From assembly GCA_013400975.1 (NCBI GenBank), contig WBMZ01000213.1, positions 186,001-250,000 on the forward strand: DNA of 64,000 nt. Direction: 5' to 3'. Below the pieces are notes generated by a model that was not told where the DNA came from, did not search any database, and saw only the letters and a program-made list of their open reading frames with translations. The stretch's first letter is position 1; each line of letters begins with the position of its first letter. Below, piece by piece: positions 1 to 11,617 of this stretch. The DNA comes from Atrichornis clamosus. Its lineage: Eukaryota; Chordata; Aves; Passeriformes; Menuridae. Both the position numbers and the translations under genes were made by a program.

Positions 1-180
1 CCTCTAAAAACTTTGGTATGAATCCTTGGGTTTGCCTATATTATTAATAAAGAGTCACAATTTATCAACAGATTTGAAAAACAAAATGCACCAACAAAGA
101 CCAAAGTAAGTAACTTTAGATACTCAGTTTTTTTCAAGTCATAATTTCACTTTGTTCCCTTGAGATTTTTACCAAACTAG

Positions 181-570
181 GCTTTTTTTTTTTATCTCTT
201 CTCTTCTCTTCTCTTNNNNNNNNNNNNNNNNNNNNNNNNNNNNNNNNNNNNNNNNNNNNNNNNNNNNNNNNNNNNNNNNNNNNNNNNNNNNNNNNNNNNN
301 NNNNNNNNNNNNNNNNNNNNNNNNNNNNNNNNNNNCTCTTCTCTTCTCTTCTCTTCTCTTCTCTTCTCTTCTCTTCTCTTCTCTTCTCTTCTCTTCTCTT
401 CTCTTCTCTTCTCTTCTCTTCTCTTTCTCTTCTCCTTCTCTTCTTTCTCTTCTCTTTCTCTTCTCCTTCTCTTCTCTTTCTCTTCTCTTTCTATTCTCTT
501 CTCTTCCCTTCCCTTCTGTCTTCCCTTCTGATTTCTCTCCTCACCTCACATCTTCTCTTCCCCTTATGTT
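181..570. repeat. CTTCT pentanucleotide microsatellite and polypyrimidine tract with assembly gap
   Basis: A T-run leads into perfect tandem CTCTT units from about 196 to 424, which then decay into CTTTCT, CTCCTT and CCCTT variants up to about 570. The + strand is almost purely pyrimidine throughout. The tract is broken by 120 N from 216 to 335, and identical repeat phase is present on both sides, so the true length is unknown. Long homopurine-homopyrimidine tracts of this kind can adopt triplex (H-DNA) structures and are often length-polymorphic. There is no coding content. Confidence 0.97.
216..335. other. Assembly gap (120 N)
   Basis: A run of 120 N lies entirely inside the CTCTT microsatellite. 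It probably marks a repeat-length ambiguity rather than missing unique sequence, because perfect repeat units abut both edges. Confidence 0.99.
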
Positions 571-2040
571 GTTTATTGAATAAGTAAATACTGATTATAT
601 CCTGGGAGTATAGGGTGGATGCTTGGTAAACCTGTTATCCATCACAGTAATTCACAGAACCTGGCACGAACCAGATGGACAATATTCCATTGTTTAAAGT
701 GAGCTTTGTCAATCTTTGCCATTGATATTAAACAAAAGTCTGGATTATTAAAGCGTATGGATATATGGCCTCAAACACTGGTTAAGCCTTTGCTTTGAGA
801 ATGTAGCTGCTGTTGTTGAGCATTCTGAAAATATATGTAGCATACCACAGTACACAGGGAATCACAGATGTCAAGGGGAAATGATATGTGAAAGCCGTGT
901 ACGTTTAAAAATGCAGCACTACTGTACCTTCTAAAAAGAAAAAGAAACTTTCCTCCTTCTCCCTCCTTCCCCCTGTTGCCAGTTAAAATGAACTGTCAGA
1001 GCCTGGATAAAGATACAAACAGGATTGCATACCTTACGAAGCCTACAGTGACTCTTAGACTTTGATCTAATTCTATTTGCTGCTTTATGATGCATGAAGC
1101 TGTCAGATAAAGAGGTGTTCAAAAAAATCCACTCGAGCTGTCAGGGCTGACAAGCCCTGTGATGGATTACAGAGAAAACAAAAGGGTTATCACCTTAACC
1201 ACAAACATTTATATCTTTTTTTCATAAGGGTGCTTCAATCAACATGTAGTTACCAGGGTGCAGGTTGTTGTGAGCCTGTAGGAACATAGATCCAATGACA
1301 CATGTTGAAACAGCATTTAAAAAGTACAACACACATGCGTTGGCACTAATATGCTGCTGACATGGTACAGTTCTGCTTACTTAGATCAAAGATAAGAATC
1401 CTGTAGTTTTCAATATAAAAAGGATTCTTTTTTGAAGAATGGATCTCTCCCTCTCCACCCGTCTTTCAAAGATTAAACACAGTCATAACAGCCTGAATGG
1501 GATTTACCTCAAAAAAGCCCAGTACTTAAATATGCCCATATGATTACTTACACAATAGAAACTTCAACAAGAATGAAGAGCAGCTAGCATTTGACTCATG
1601 TAAAGGAAACAAAAAAAATTTGCACTTGCTCCTTTTTCAACATCAGAAAGGAGTCTCATGGCCCATTCATCTACCATCCCTTTCCCCTCCTTCACCAATA
1701 TCTATCAATTCTTAAAAGGCCACCGCAACAAACAATATTGGATCTGAAATTTGTCAAACGCTAATATTCTACCTCTACTACTGCATCTTTGACACTCTAG
1801 TGAAAAGAAGAAAAGGAAATGCATCAAGATGCTTACTTGAGCTGATAATACAGGCCTTTTCCCTGTGGTTTACACTCAGAATCAAGAGTGGACACATTCT
1901 CTATTGGTCAGTACACCCATATACTGAGAGTGGCCAGAGGCTATGCTATAGGATACTGTGACAATGTTTGATTGTACAATGGTTGCTTTTTCCCCTATTT
2001 AGTGATTTTGATAACAAAGTAGGCTAAATGCTATGAATGG
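571..2040. other. Single-copy non-coding stretch
   Basis: AT-rich unique sequence. Open frames are short (at most about 63 codons) and do not resemble known proteins. The only local structure seen is a small perfect stem-loop at 1142-1159 (7-bp arms CAGGGCT and AGCCCTG, 4-nt loop). No repeat family or regulatory site could be assigned. Confidence 0.6.
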
Positions 2041-2049
2041 GTTAAAAAC

Positions 2050-2110
2050 AACTAATTTATGGAGGATAAGTCCACTGGAGCTATAGATCAAGATAACACT
2101 TGTCGAAGAA
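2050..2110 (+). repeat. Possible ancient amniote retroposon 3' fragment
   Basis: The stretch beginning ATGGAGGATAAGTCCA near 2059, followed by GCTAT and CAAGAT, resembles a recalled 3'-region text of old CR1/L3-like amniote retroposons (ATGGAGGATAGGTCCA, then GGCTATTAG and CAAGAT). Later sequence near 2260 (TGGACCACTTGACA) could be a further remnant of the same unit. The 70-codon open frame at 2059-2271 is then probably meaningless. The match rests on memory of a consensus and covers only about 45 bases. Confidence 0.35.
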
Positions 2111-2289
2111 GCCAAAGAGGTCTCCAAGCCACAAATCAGGAAAGCATATATGAGAGCAAGTCAGAAGCAGACAAAGATCTTCGAGAGAAGTGTTTGGGGC
2201 AGGATGAAGAGCTGAGAGGCAATACTGACAGGCCTGAAAAGAATTCTCTCATGCAAATATGGACCACTTGACAATACCAATAAATCATA

Positions 2290-3997
2290 CTGGCCCAAAT
2301 TTCTTCTTTCTGATGAAATTCCTTTTAACACCTACTGTCTAAAGAAAAAAAAAACCCAAACAGAATAAAAAGAAAATACAAAGGTGCAAACTGCTTACAA
2401 AAGAAAATCTGGAAGTCCTCTTAAGTGTTTCTTTAACTACACCATGATTGGACATGCTCTTCATTAGCAGCTCTGCGGGGAGGGAGGACAGCGTTTCTTC
2501 ACTAATTCTAGCAGTCTTTTAAGGCTGTTTTTCTTCTCAGCTCTACCTCTGTGGTGCAACTTGCCAAGCATTAATAGACACAAATATTACCATCATTCAT
2601 TAAACTATATTTCTCTACCATATCTATCCAACAAAACAATAAAACTCCTTTTCAAACAGTTGAAAGGCAAGCTGGTTCAGATAGACCATTGTTAGTATGC
2701 ATGGAGTGTACATTCACAGGCAATAATACAGTGGGAATTCAGCTAGCCTGAGCACAGGCTGATGTGGAGCATATGATATTACTTATGTAGGCATGAAAGC
2801 AATCTGCTTTAATATCAGACACTTTAGTGCAAAGAATGTCAGGGTTACCAAAGGTTAAAGACAGGCCTCTGGATTTTTTTGTTGCCTTTCTTTTTTAAAG
2901 TATGAACTGAAAAAAGGTGGGATGACTCTTTCCATTTTCAGTTTTTGGGGGCTGTTGGGTAAAATAGCAATAAACAGTGCCAGTTAAAAGCAACAGTGAG
3001 GTAAAACTCTGTAGGTGGAAAATGCCACAAAGCATAATATACAGAAAAAAAAGGAAGAGTGTGAGAAATGGTCCACTGCCATTCAGCTGCTGATGGTAAG
3101 TGTTGATCATAGCCCTGATGTCTCTTGCAGGGTTTGAGTATCATCCCATTGATTCAAGGAGTGCTGGATAGAGGCTCAGAGCCTTAGAGGCCAGATCTCA
3201 CCCAAACGTGCTGCCTGCCATCCCTTGATTTCTTGTGCTAATGCTGGGAAACACAGATTTGCATGTCACCTTGCCACTGCCACCTCACAAGCACCTGGCC
3301 TGGCAGGACGAGAGCAGTTTGCTGAGTTTTCCTTACCGGGAGCTTGACAGTCTGCCACATACTGGGCCGTGGTGCCACACAGGGCACCCCCATGTTTGGT
3401 GGGCTACAGGATCCAGCTCCTTGCACCTGGCTCACCCCTGGAACCTACAAGATCTCACCTGCATTCCACTGCAAGCAGCCCATGCACAACTTTGAACTTT
3501 CACTTTTCCTTTACTAAAATTAAAAACCAGGCACATAACCAAGCTGAGAGCTCCCAAAATCTCAGGTCGGAAACATTACTGAGAACAGAAGCTAGGCAGA
3601 CTGTTTTTCAGAGTCTGATTGGTTTTTCAGAGTGTATTAGCATCTATTTTTTTCCCCCATACTGGAATCCTTAGGTACCAGGGAGCCTAAGAAAACTTGC
3701 GCTGTAGGATAAAGATCCAAGATAAAAAACAATAAAAGGAACAGAAAATGAAGATATTTCTCTCATTTTTCTCAAAAGCACAGTCCTATTTCTATTTGAT
3801 TCCATGTGTCATAGAAGATAAAAATTGTAAACATTGAGGAGAAATAATGCAAGCCATTATGAAATTAGCTGCTTTCATAACCTACTCTGAAGTGACTAAA
3901 CTCCCTTCATATACTGATAGCCTTCTCTCAGGCTGCTGCTACCTGTCTGTTAGTCCTCACACAGGACTGTGCCTATCTTTGGCAGTTTATAACACAT
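2290..3997. other. Single-copy non-coding stretch
   Basis: Mixed AT-rich sequence with a slightly GC-richer patch at about 3230-3500. Frames of 86 and 101 codons on the + strand there (3235-3495 and 3369-3674) overlap each other and lack any recognisable domain. I see no repeat or gene. Confidence 0.5.
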
Positions 3998-4038
3998 GGA
4001 AAGAAAGAAAGAGAGAAAGAAAGAAAAAAAGAAAGAAA

Positions 4039-4082
<44 letters not shown>

Positions 4083-4121
4083 AAAAGAAAGAAAGAGAGA
4101 AAGAAAGAAAGAGACAAAGAA
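3998..4121. repeat. GAAA tetranucleotide microsatellite
   Basis: About 30 tandem GAAA units with a few expanded A-runs and GA interruptions, flanked by unique sequence. The + strand is pure purine. Open frames across it (3847-4227 on + and two on -) are long only because the repeat lacks stops; they translate to Lys/Arg/Glu or Ser/Phe/Leu runs and are not genes. The tract is likely length-polymorphic and could form a triplex. Confidence 0.97.
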
Positions 4122-4612
4122 GGGGGTAGCATGCAGTGAAAGGAAGACAGATGGGCCTATCAGTTATGTATATTGTGACCAACCTGCCAGTCACAGCCCC
4201 ATGGGAATGTGGCATAATAAATACTGAAAAATGGAAAGTGGGAATTAAACTTAAAAAAACTCAACCCAACAACCAAACATATTGAACAAAGTAAATTGTC
4301 TGGAAAGGAGAAATGTAATAAAGATTTTTTAGGAGCATATAAATCAAAATTTCAAAAGAAATTTGCCAAATGGGGTCTCAGCTCATGTGCAGCCAGTGGC
4401 AGGAGGGTGTAAATTGTGGATCTAGAGAGGATGATTGCCAGCACGCCTAGGTATGAGGGGGTTGATTCAATAAATATTCATGATGGCAGCACGTGTGCTC
4501 TAAGCACACACCCTGCCCCAGCAAACCCATCTTGGCTGAACTTCACCCCCATCCCTGGAGCCTTTGCATGCTCTTACGTTGTCCTCAACTGAGTCCCACT
4601 TTTTTATGTGTT

Positions 4613-4640
4613 TGTGTGTGTATGTGCACGTGTGCGCATG
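4613..4640. other. Alternating purine-pyrimidine (GT-rich) tract
   Basis: Twenty-eight consecutive bases alternate perfectly between pyrimidine and purine, with GT repeats followed by GTGCACGTGTGCGCATG. Such tracts are the classic substrate for left-handed Z-DNA. A palindromic E-box CACGTG lies at 4627-4632 within it. Confidence 0.85.
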
Positions 4641-6114
4641 ATGTATGAGCCCAGCCCCTGCAGACCAGACCTGACTTGCTTCTCTTAGCCCTGTCTCATT
4701 ACCTGCCCTCCCACAGCTCAGCAATAAACTCAGTTGCGAGAACTCCAGCTCATCATGGCCATCTAAAACAATCTTACTGAGCAAAAAATCCTTCATGCTA
4801 AGATAAGGAGTAATCAAAATCCATTTTTCCTATGCTGAGCACGTGCTTCATGAAAAACCTTGCTTTCCTTCTCAAACAAAGTGAAGTCCAGAGGATCAAC
4901 TCTGTTTCTGCTATGCCTTTCCTTCACTCCAGCCCTGAAGGTGTTTCTACAACTCCATGTCAATCCCATCCACTCTTATGACAACCACATGCTTCTTTAG
5001 ACTCCAGAGTCTCCATGATAATTTGTTGTGGATATTTGAATATTATACAAGGAATCCCCAGCTTGCACATGGACCTATGGAAAAACCTGTTTTCACCTTA
5101 TGTAGGGACCACTGTGCATTCAGAGACACCAGCCTTTTCCTACCCCTTGTACCCCTTGGTTGTAAAATCTCACACTGGTCCGTGGAAGTTACTCTTCCCT
5201 GCAAAATCCGCTCACCTATACAAGGATGTGTGTACAGCAGCAACAACACAACAACACTCTGTTTTCCTTTTGCTTTTCAGTTCCCCTTTCCCATCTCTGA
5301 GTTCATGCTTATCCTCTGCTTTCTGTCCCCTTCCTATGTCTGAAGTCCTTCTCCATCTCCTCCTTTCACCTCTCATCCATTCATTCCCCTGTCAGGAAGA
5401 CATGCAAATGAAATCTAATACTAATTTAAGGTCCTCTTTGATATAGACTCTATTTAATCAGAAAAAAACCCAAACCCTAACAGCAGCTGAGTTAGTTTCT
5501 GTTCTGACCTTTTCACTGCTTTTAACCTTAAGAATTCTTTGTCTTCACATCACAGGCAGGGAGACAGGACTGTGGTTATTTAACTTTTTTAATAAGATGT
5601 GAACTGAGGTAATTACCTAAGAGAAAACATTAGCAGAAAGGTTTTCCTATCTTTCTGAGTAAGGAGAAAACCAAAACCTTCCAAAGGAAGAGAGTTGTGT
5701 GGCAGGAGAATGCTCTTGCCATTACTGCATATTCCCACCATGTGTGGGAGGACCAGCCAGGGGCTCACAGCACCTAACGGGGCTCGGGACCAAACAAAAA
5801 GGAGATGTTCTCTCAGCGTGGTGCTCCACCTGGGCAAATATCATCTGGCTGAACAGCAGTAGGCAAGCCCACCTCTGGTGACATCCTATCAAGGGTTTCT
5901 TCATGAGCTCTAAGTGGCAACACAGAAACAAATACCTACTCTTCTCATGCTCATTCAACATCTCTTTCCTCACATTCTTTGCTATTTTTTTATTTTGTCT
6001 AGTTACTCTTGGCCTCAGATATTACTAATATATGAATCTAAATTTCTGAGTGTTCTCAATAATTGTGCAAAAATTCTTGATCCAAAATCAGTAGAATAAA
6101 AGCAGATGAGTCAA

Positions 6115-6153
6115 ACTGAACTACTAATATATTTCACTGAACTACTAATATAT
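6115..6153 (+). repeat. Short tandem duplication, 21-bp period
   Basis: The 18-mer ACTGAACTACTAATATAT occurs at 6115-6132 and again exactly at 6136-6153, separated by TTC. This is a two-copy local duplication, perhaps from replication slippage. Confidence 0.9.
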
Positions 6154-8539
6154 GTCCAGATATGACGATGGCCCCCATTTTCAGCAATGCACTAAGACCC
6201 TGACTTTGTTGTGTGGCTTGAATAGTTAGATCAGAAATTTGTCTAGTTGGCTTTTGGGGACCCTCTACAGATCTCCACCATTAAATAAAAGTCTTAAAAT
6301 ACAACCATTTCATATTAGTGATGATGTCTAATACAAACAAAATCTGGGACTCAAATACATCCTAGAGCAAACACATGAGATGACCACAGAAAAATTTCCC
6401 CCCGCAAAAGAAATAGGTCAAACATCATAGAAATCAGTGGTCTTGTAGAAGATTGACAGAGCCAGATATGGAGATTGGAGAATATTACTGGAAAGTGGTT
6501 GCAGGAGCATGAATATAAAGAGTATACAAATCTCTACAGGCTGTAAACACCAATAATAAAATTATAGATGGTCTACTTGAGTGATGTGTGTTTTCTAACA
6601 ACATAGAAACAGACTCTTAGTGAGAACCAGCTGAAAGAACTGACACTGTAGAATAGCTTCTCCAATTAATTAGAAGAAGAAAACACATGAAGTTAAAGCA
6701 TGGGAACAACTCCTCCTTTTTGAAGGATGAGTTAAACGGGTTGATGTTTTTACTGCACAAAGTGTTGAAGATCTGGGGATCAAAGTTGTATGGGTTACAG
6801 AGTATCTTTTCAAAATATGAAGATCAATTAATTCATTCTGTAATGTTCTTTGAAACTAGAGTTGCAAGTATGCTGTGCTTGTCCCCAACTTGTAGTTCTC
6901 CCAGTTTCATGGGGTTCATGAATTATCATCTCACTTTGCTTGATCTTTTACACATATTCAGAAAATGCAACAGGAAGTGAGACCTCCTGCATGCTCCCAT
7001 CCTCACCCTGCCTCACTGTAGGTCTTTCTTGATCAGTGCATGTCAGTGTGTCTCTGATGAGACAGGCAGGTTATTGCTTCTAGGGAAAAGGCAGCCCATA
7101 AAAAATACTCTCTAGTGCTCCACAAGCCAGTGGTTCCCCTATTGAAGCAGAGTGATTTACGGGTGATGTGTGCAGTCTGGAAGATTAATCTAAGTATCAG
7201 CCTGACAGTTTTCACACAGAATAAGAATAAAATTGATGGATGAAAAAATATAAAAATATATGCAGCATGTTTAATATATTTTCAATCTTTCCAAAAATAT
7301 ATGTAGGAAATATATATGATCAGTCCTTGGAAGAAAAATATTATTTGATCCTTGTCTAAACTATTGGTACTGCAAGCAGATATCAAGATGAACACCACAG
7401 ATGTGTAACTCAATTAATACTATCACTGGGACCTAAGAGGCTAATGCAGGAGGTGAGGTCACACCAAATTTACCATAACTATGATTCTACAATTAAATTC
7501 TGATGGTCAGGAGACAGTACCAAGCATGATCCTCCAAAGATACTTAAAATGCAAAGTCTTAGGACTTAGGAAACAACCCCAGGGAACAAAAAAAGAGAAA
7601 AGAAAGATAGCTTTTAAGTTATCAGACCTTTACATTAAGAAATGGATTCACTGAAGAAGGGTGTGAATGTAACAGAGGAACAGGAAGGAACATTTACGGT
7701 GCTAATAAGGCAGAAGGCTAATACAGCAAACCCAGAGACAGCAAGGGCTGGAGATGAAAAAGTGCAAGGAAGTAGATCTTGGGACATATGTCACTCTGCT
7801 ACATCTATGCTTCATTCTTGGGGAATGAGGAAAAGAGGAAAAGAGGAAAAGTCTACACTTCAAATTTTATTGACTCTGCAGTCCATGCACTGTCCCCGTT
7901 TCACAGAGCAACACTTCCTTTTGCAGCTACTCAGCCAGACATTACCTGAATTGAAGAGCTCAGATCAACACACAGGCTATCGCATCTGAGATGTGTGCCC
8001 ATCCCACTCTTAGTGTTGCTATGTCACTTCTGAACCCACCACATTTTCCCAGTAGTATAGTAGTACAGTCCTCATGACCCCCAAGCAGAAGATCCACTGT
8101 TCAAAAATAGCCTTGGGATCATTTTTGGGTGGTTGGTTGGTTTTTGGTTCATTGTGTTTTGTTCTTTGTTTTCTGCAGAGCTAATTATTAATTTGTAAAT
8201 TCCAGAAAGCAGATTACACAAGTCACAGCTCACTGCAGGAACTCTGGGCAAAGCAGATTGTGCTATCTATTGCAAAGACATTATTAGCACCAACTCATAA
8301 AGTAGAAGTGTTCAGAAAGACTTCCACATGTTATTTAATCGTTTGTACCATTTTTGCAAAGATGATAAGAGAAGAAAATGCACTTCCTCAGTAAGGTAAT
8401 CAATATTGTATGAAAGCTAATAATTTTTCCACAAAAAAATTGAAAACTGAAAAATATTTTTAGGTGAAACATATTACTTACATTTTTACAATTTGGACAG
8501 TACTCAAGATTAAGATTGAACAGGTAACTTGTAACTTTA

Positions 8540-8602
8540 TTCCTCCTCTCTCCCTGTTTCTCTTTCTCTTTTCTTCTCTTTTTTTCCTCTCCATTTTATT
8601 GA
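8540..8602. repeat. Polypyrimidine low-complexity tract
   Basis: CT-rich run of about 60 bases on the + strand (CCTCCTCTCTCCC, then CTCTTTCTCTTTTC) without a regular repeat unit. Low-complexity sequence only. Confidence 0.85.
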
Positions 8603-11423
8603 TTATGGAATAATAGAGAAAACTAGAGTTAAAAGTGGTAAGTATTGATCAACTGAAGGAAACACTGAACACCTCATTTCATTTAAGAAGGCAATCTTAA
8701 ACCCTCCTTTTAATCAGTATAATTTCTGCCCTATTTTCAGGCTGATTTGCAACTTTCTTCACATGCACCAAGTTTAAACTACTTTCCTTGACTCAAAACT
8801 TCTGTGAGTTGCCAATCCAGCCTTCACCCCAGTTCCCTGAAGGAGAAACCAGACACTGTGCTGGAGAGAAAGATCAATGACAATGGGGAACTCTCCAAAA
8901 GCATTTTAACTGCATTAGGGCAGAACTTAGGTGGGCTTGTTTACCTCACTTAATTAACTGCCTTACCTTCTTTCATCTGTCAGAAATGTTAACTTTAATC
9001 CTTGTTAGTTTTATTCTTTCATTACATCTTCAATGATTTTTTTTTTAATGCAGTCCCTTATGTGTTGAATAGTGTCCCTCACTTTGATAAATTACTGTAC
9101 TTTCCTCCTTCATTTCTTCACAATGTTCATAACTGAACTAATCAAAACTTCAGGGACACAAGTGTCTATTCTTGAATAACTAAGTTCTTTGTTCCTTCTG
9201 TACTTGTCATCTTTGTTTTCACAACCCTTCTAAGTTTGCTCTCCCATGCAGCTTGCTGAGTTGCCTTTTGTTATTGATCCATGCATCCTTTTGGTGCAAG
9301 GTCTTGGAGATTCGCCTCAATACTGCACAGGTTCAAGTACATCCTGTGTAATTAAAAGAATTCCATCAAGTTCACATGTGGGGCTTATTATCAATATGGC
9401 TGTCCTAAAAGATTGCAGTGAAAGATCAAAAGAAAGCAATTTTTTCCTCATTTTCCCAGCCTTCTTATTCTGTGCATTCACAATTGTCCATCTAAGTTTA
9501 GTGGCACTGTTGGCAGCAAGCTTCCTTTCCCTATGTTCAGCAAAAGGAGTTTTAAATGAAATGGCAGCAGCAGAGCTAAACCAGAAGGAAAACAGGCCAT
9601 GGGCCGCATGCAGCATGTGTAAAGAAACACATGGGAAAAGGAAACCTGCACCAATATGGTTGAGGTTTCTGGAAAAAACAGAAGTTCTGCTATTCTGCAA
9701 ATAAACAAATCTGAAAGGAAAAGGTGTTTGACTTAGACAACTGCTTGCTTCAAAATTCACTGCAATCCAGTTGGCGCACTTCTTTTAATAAATACTACAA
9801 TAACTCTCAGCACCATCAGCATTATACATGCAAGTAAGCAAAGGGATTACTGGGGTAAATAAAGAGTCTGCAAGAGGTTTCATATTCCCCAAGTCCCCAG
9901 CACCTGGAAAAGGTAAGCCATTAATCAGCAGGCACACAGCCATAACAGCCCTAGTTTTCTTGGTTTTGTAAAGCAAGATCAGAGTGATGTGAGCTTCGGT
10001 TGTCTTTCCTCCTACCCCACTCAACAAAGCTCCCTCAGTTCACAGCTTATAGAGTATGACAGAAGTATGCCTAAAGTCTCTAGCTGGAGGATTAAAGCTT
10101 TGCAAATGTCTTAAAATCAGCCAGACAGCTCTAGCACTCATTAAAGCTTTTACCTCATTTCAAGCCTGGGTGCCCCCCTCAAACTGGACTAAGGAAAACA
10201 TGCATAAAGGAAATCTCTTCATCTCGCTGTAATAGAGGGAAGGTCTGTTCTGACTGAAGAAATTACTGGCACTACCTTGAAAAGTACATGAGAAATGTAA
10301 TGGGACATTTGCAGCAACTTGCAGGAGGAAGGTACTGAGGTGATTGCTATGTCCTGTACTGCACGCTGGGGAAATTACAGAAAAGGCCCTGAGCTTGTAA
10401 AGCTGAGCTAGTTTCCTAAGAAGAAAACAGCATTTCAACTGCAGCTAGCACCATACCCAGGCACCTACAGACTCATGGCACCACACCTTTTCTAAACGCT
10501 TCCTCCCTGCAGACCTCTCCCAGCTTGATGCAAATTACTGAATATTTTCTTCTCACAACTTTTATTGGCTTGATTCGTGTGCCACCACCTACTGACTTAC
10601 CACAGCCAGAGTGGTGTGTCCTTAATGCCTGGCATGGTGGCCCTGGCAGATCTGTGAAACCTGGCACGAGCTATGGTTCTCTTTCCTTCCCTGGAAAGCA
10701 AAGCAACCCCAGATGTAATAACAGGTGTGGGCACAGAACTTCAGGCATGCTGGTCCCTTAGCTCTCTCCCTGGCTTTACTAAGCTGACAATGGAGAATTT
10801 GTTTGTGCCCTTATGCCAAATTCATCCTGGGAGGATGGGGAGATTGCCCCAGGACTTTGTGTTGCTCCTGTTTTTGTGCTAGCCATGGGCACGTGTTCAC
10901 ACCACCCACACCACACCAGCACCCTGACATTTCTGGGACACTGCCTGCTTTTTACCACCCTTCATTTGTGTTCTATTTTGCTTCCACAGCAGTCCTGTAG
11001 TTACCTGAGGTCACCCACAACCAAAATAAGGTGGAACTGTTGCTATGGGTACTCTCCTTAGGCTCTTTACCAGCAGCTTCCATGTCCAAGTCTGCTCCGT
11101 AGGGCATTTTCCTGCAGCCAAAGAAAGCTGCTGGTTTAGCCTCTTGTTTTCTTATCTGCCTCCACTCCTGTTGATCTTCCCCATGCTGATCTACAGCAAA
11201 TCCTCCTTGTACCAGGCAAGTGCTTTGCCCTGTGGAATCTTGCTCTGCTGGGCCAATCTCAGGGTCACCCAGACTGTTCACCTTATAAAAACTAGTGATC
11301 TGCCGTCACCATAAAAGTATCTGACTCAAAGTTAACTTTGGCAAAACATTTAAAACTATACATAGTCAGTTGTGAGGCAGGAGAGAATGTTCAGAAATTT
11401 CCATTTTTACAAATGAACTCTAA
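8603..11423. other. Single-copy non-coding stretch; open on both strands near 9.2-9.8 kb
   Basis: Unique sequence. At 9246-9704 (+, 152 codons) and 9317-9760 (-, 147 codons) both strands stay open over the same stretch. Neither translation shows a recognised domain or signal, and in 64 kb of six-frame sequence a few frames of this length are expected by chance. A GC-richer patch follows at about 10440-11290 with several short overlapping frames and no recognisable product. Confidence 0.5.
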
Positions 11424-11617
11424 TGGAAGGGTTGTCAGGCATTGGAACTGGCTGCCAAGGAAGGTAGTTGAGTCACCATCCCTGGAGGCACTTAAAAGCC
11501 GTGCAGATGTGGCACTTGGGGACGTGGTTTAGTGGTGGACTTGGCAGTGCTGGGGAAACAGTTGGACTCAAATATCTTAGAGGTCTTTTCCAACCTGAAC
11601 GATTTTATGATTCTATG
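11424..11617 (+). mobile_element. CR1 LINE 3' end, 5'-truncated
   Basis: This matches the end of avian CR1. Text corresponding to the last ORF2 codons (GGCATTGGAACTGGCTGCC, equivalent to the H/R-W-N-W/R-L-P segment) is followed by the 3' untranslated region. It ends at GAGGTCTTTTCCAACCTGAA and the typical terminal short repeat GATTTTATGATTCTATG at 11601-11617. About 190 bp remain, a usual length for 5'-truncated CR1 copies. It has no coding capacity. Confidence 0.9.

Larger units (their letters stand above)
4122..8539. other. Single-copy non-coding stretch
   Basis: AT-rich unique sequence. Notable small items are the alternating purine-pyrimidine tract at 4613-4640, an ATGCAAAT octamer at 5402-5409, an 18-bp direct repeat at 6115-6153 and an AT-rich patch at about 7230-7320. 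The overlapping frames of 128 and 143 codons near 4957-5446 have no recognisable domain and are compatible with chance. Confidence 0.55.

Noticed and set aside
3847..4227. 126-codon frame rich in Lys, Arg and Glu
   Set aside because: It is translation of the GAAA microsatellite; the charged run has the exact tetranucleotide period and the flanks have no homology.
5465..5481. Telomere-like text AACCCAAACCCTAACAG
   Set aside because: Only one true CCCTAA unit is present; there is no tandem array.
7440..7495. Possible CR1 tail ending CTATGATTCTAC
   Set aside because: Only about 12 terminal bases resemble CR1, with no upstream CR1 3' UTR blocks.
9246..9760. 152-codon + frame and 147-codon - frame over the same stretch
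   Set aside because: No domain, signal peptide, splice context or codon pattern; a few frames of this length are expected by chance in 64 kb of six-frame sequence.
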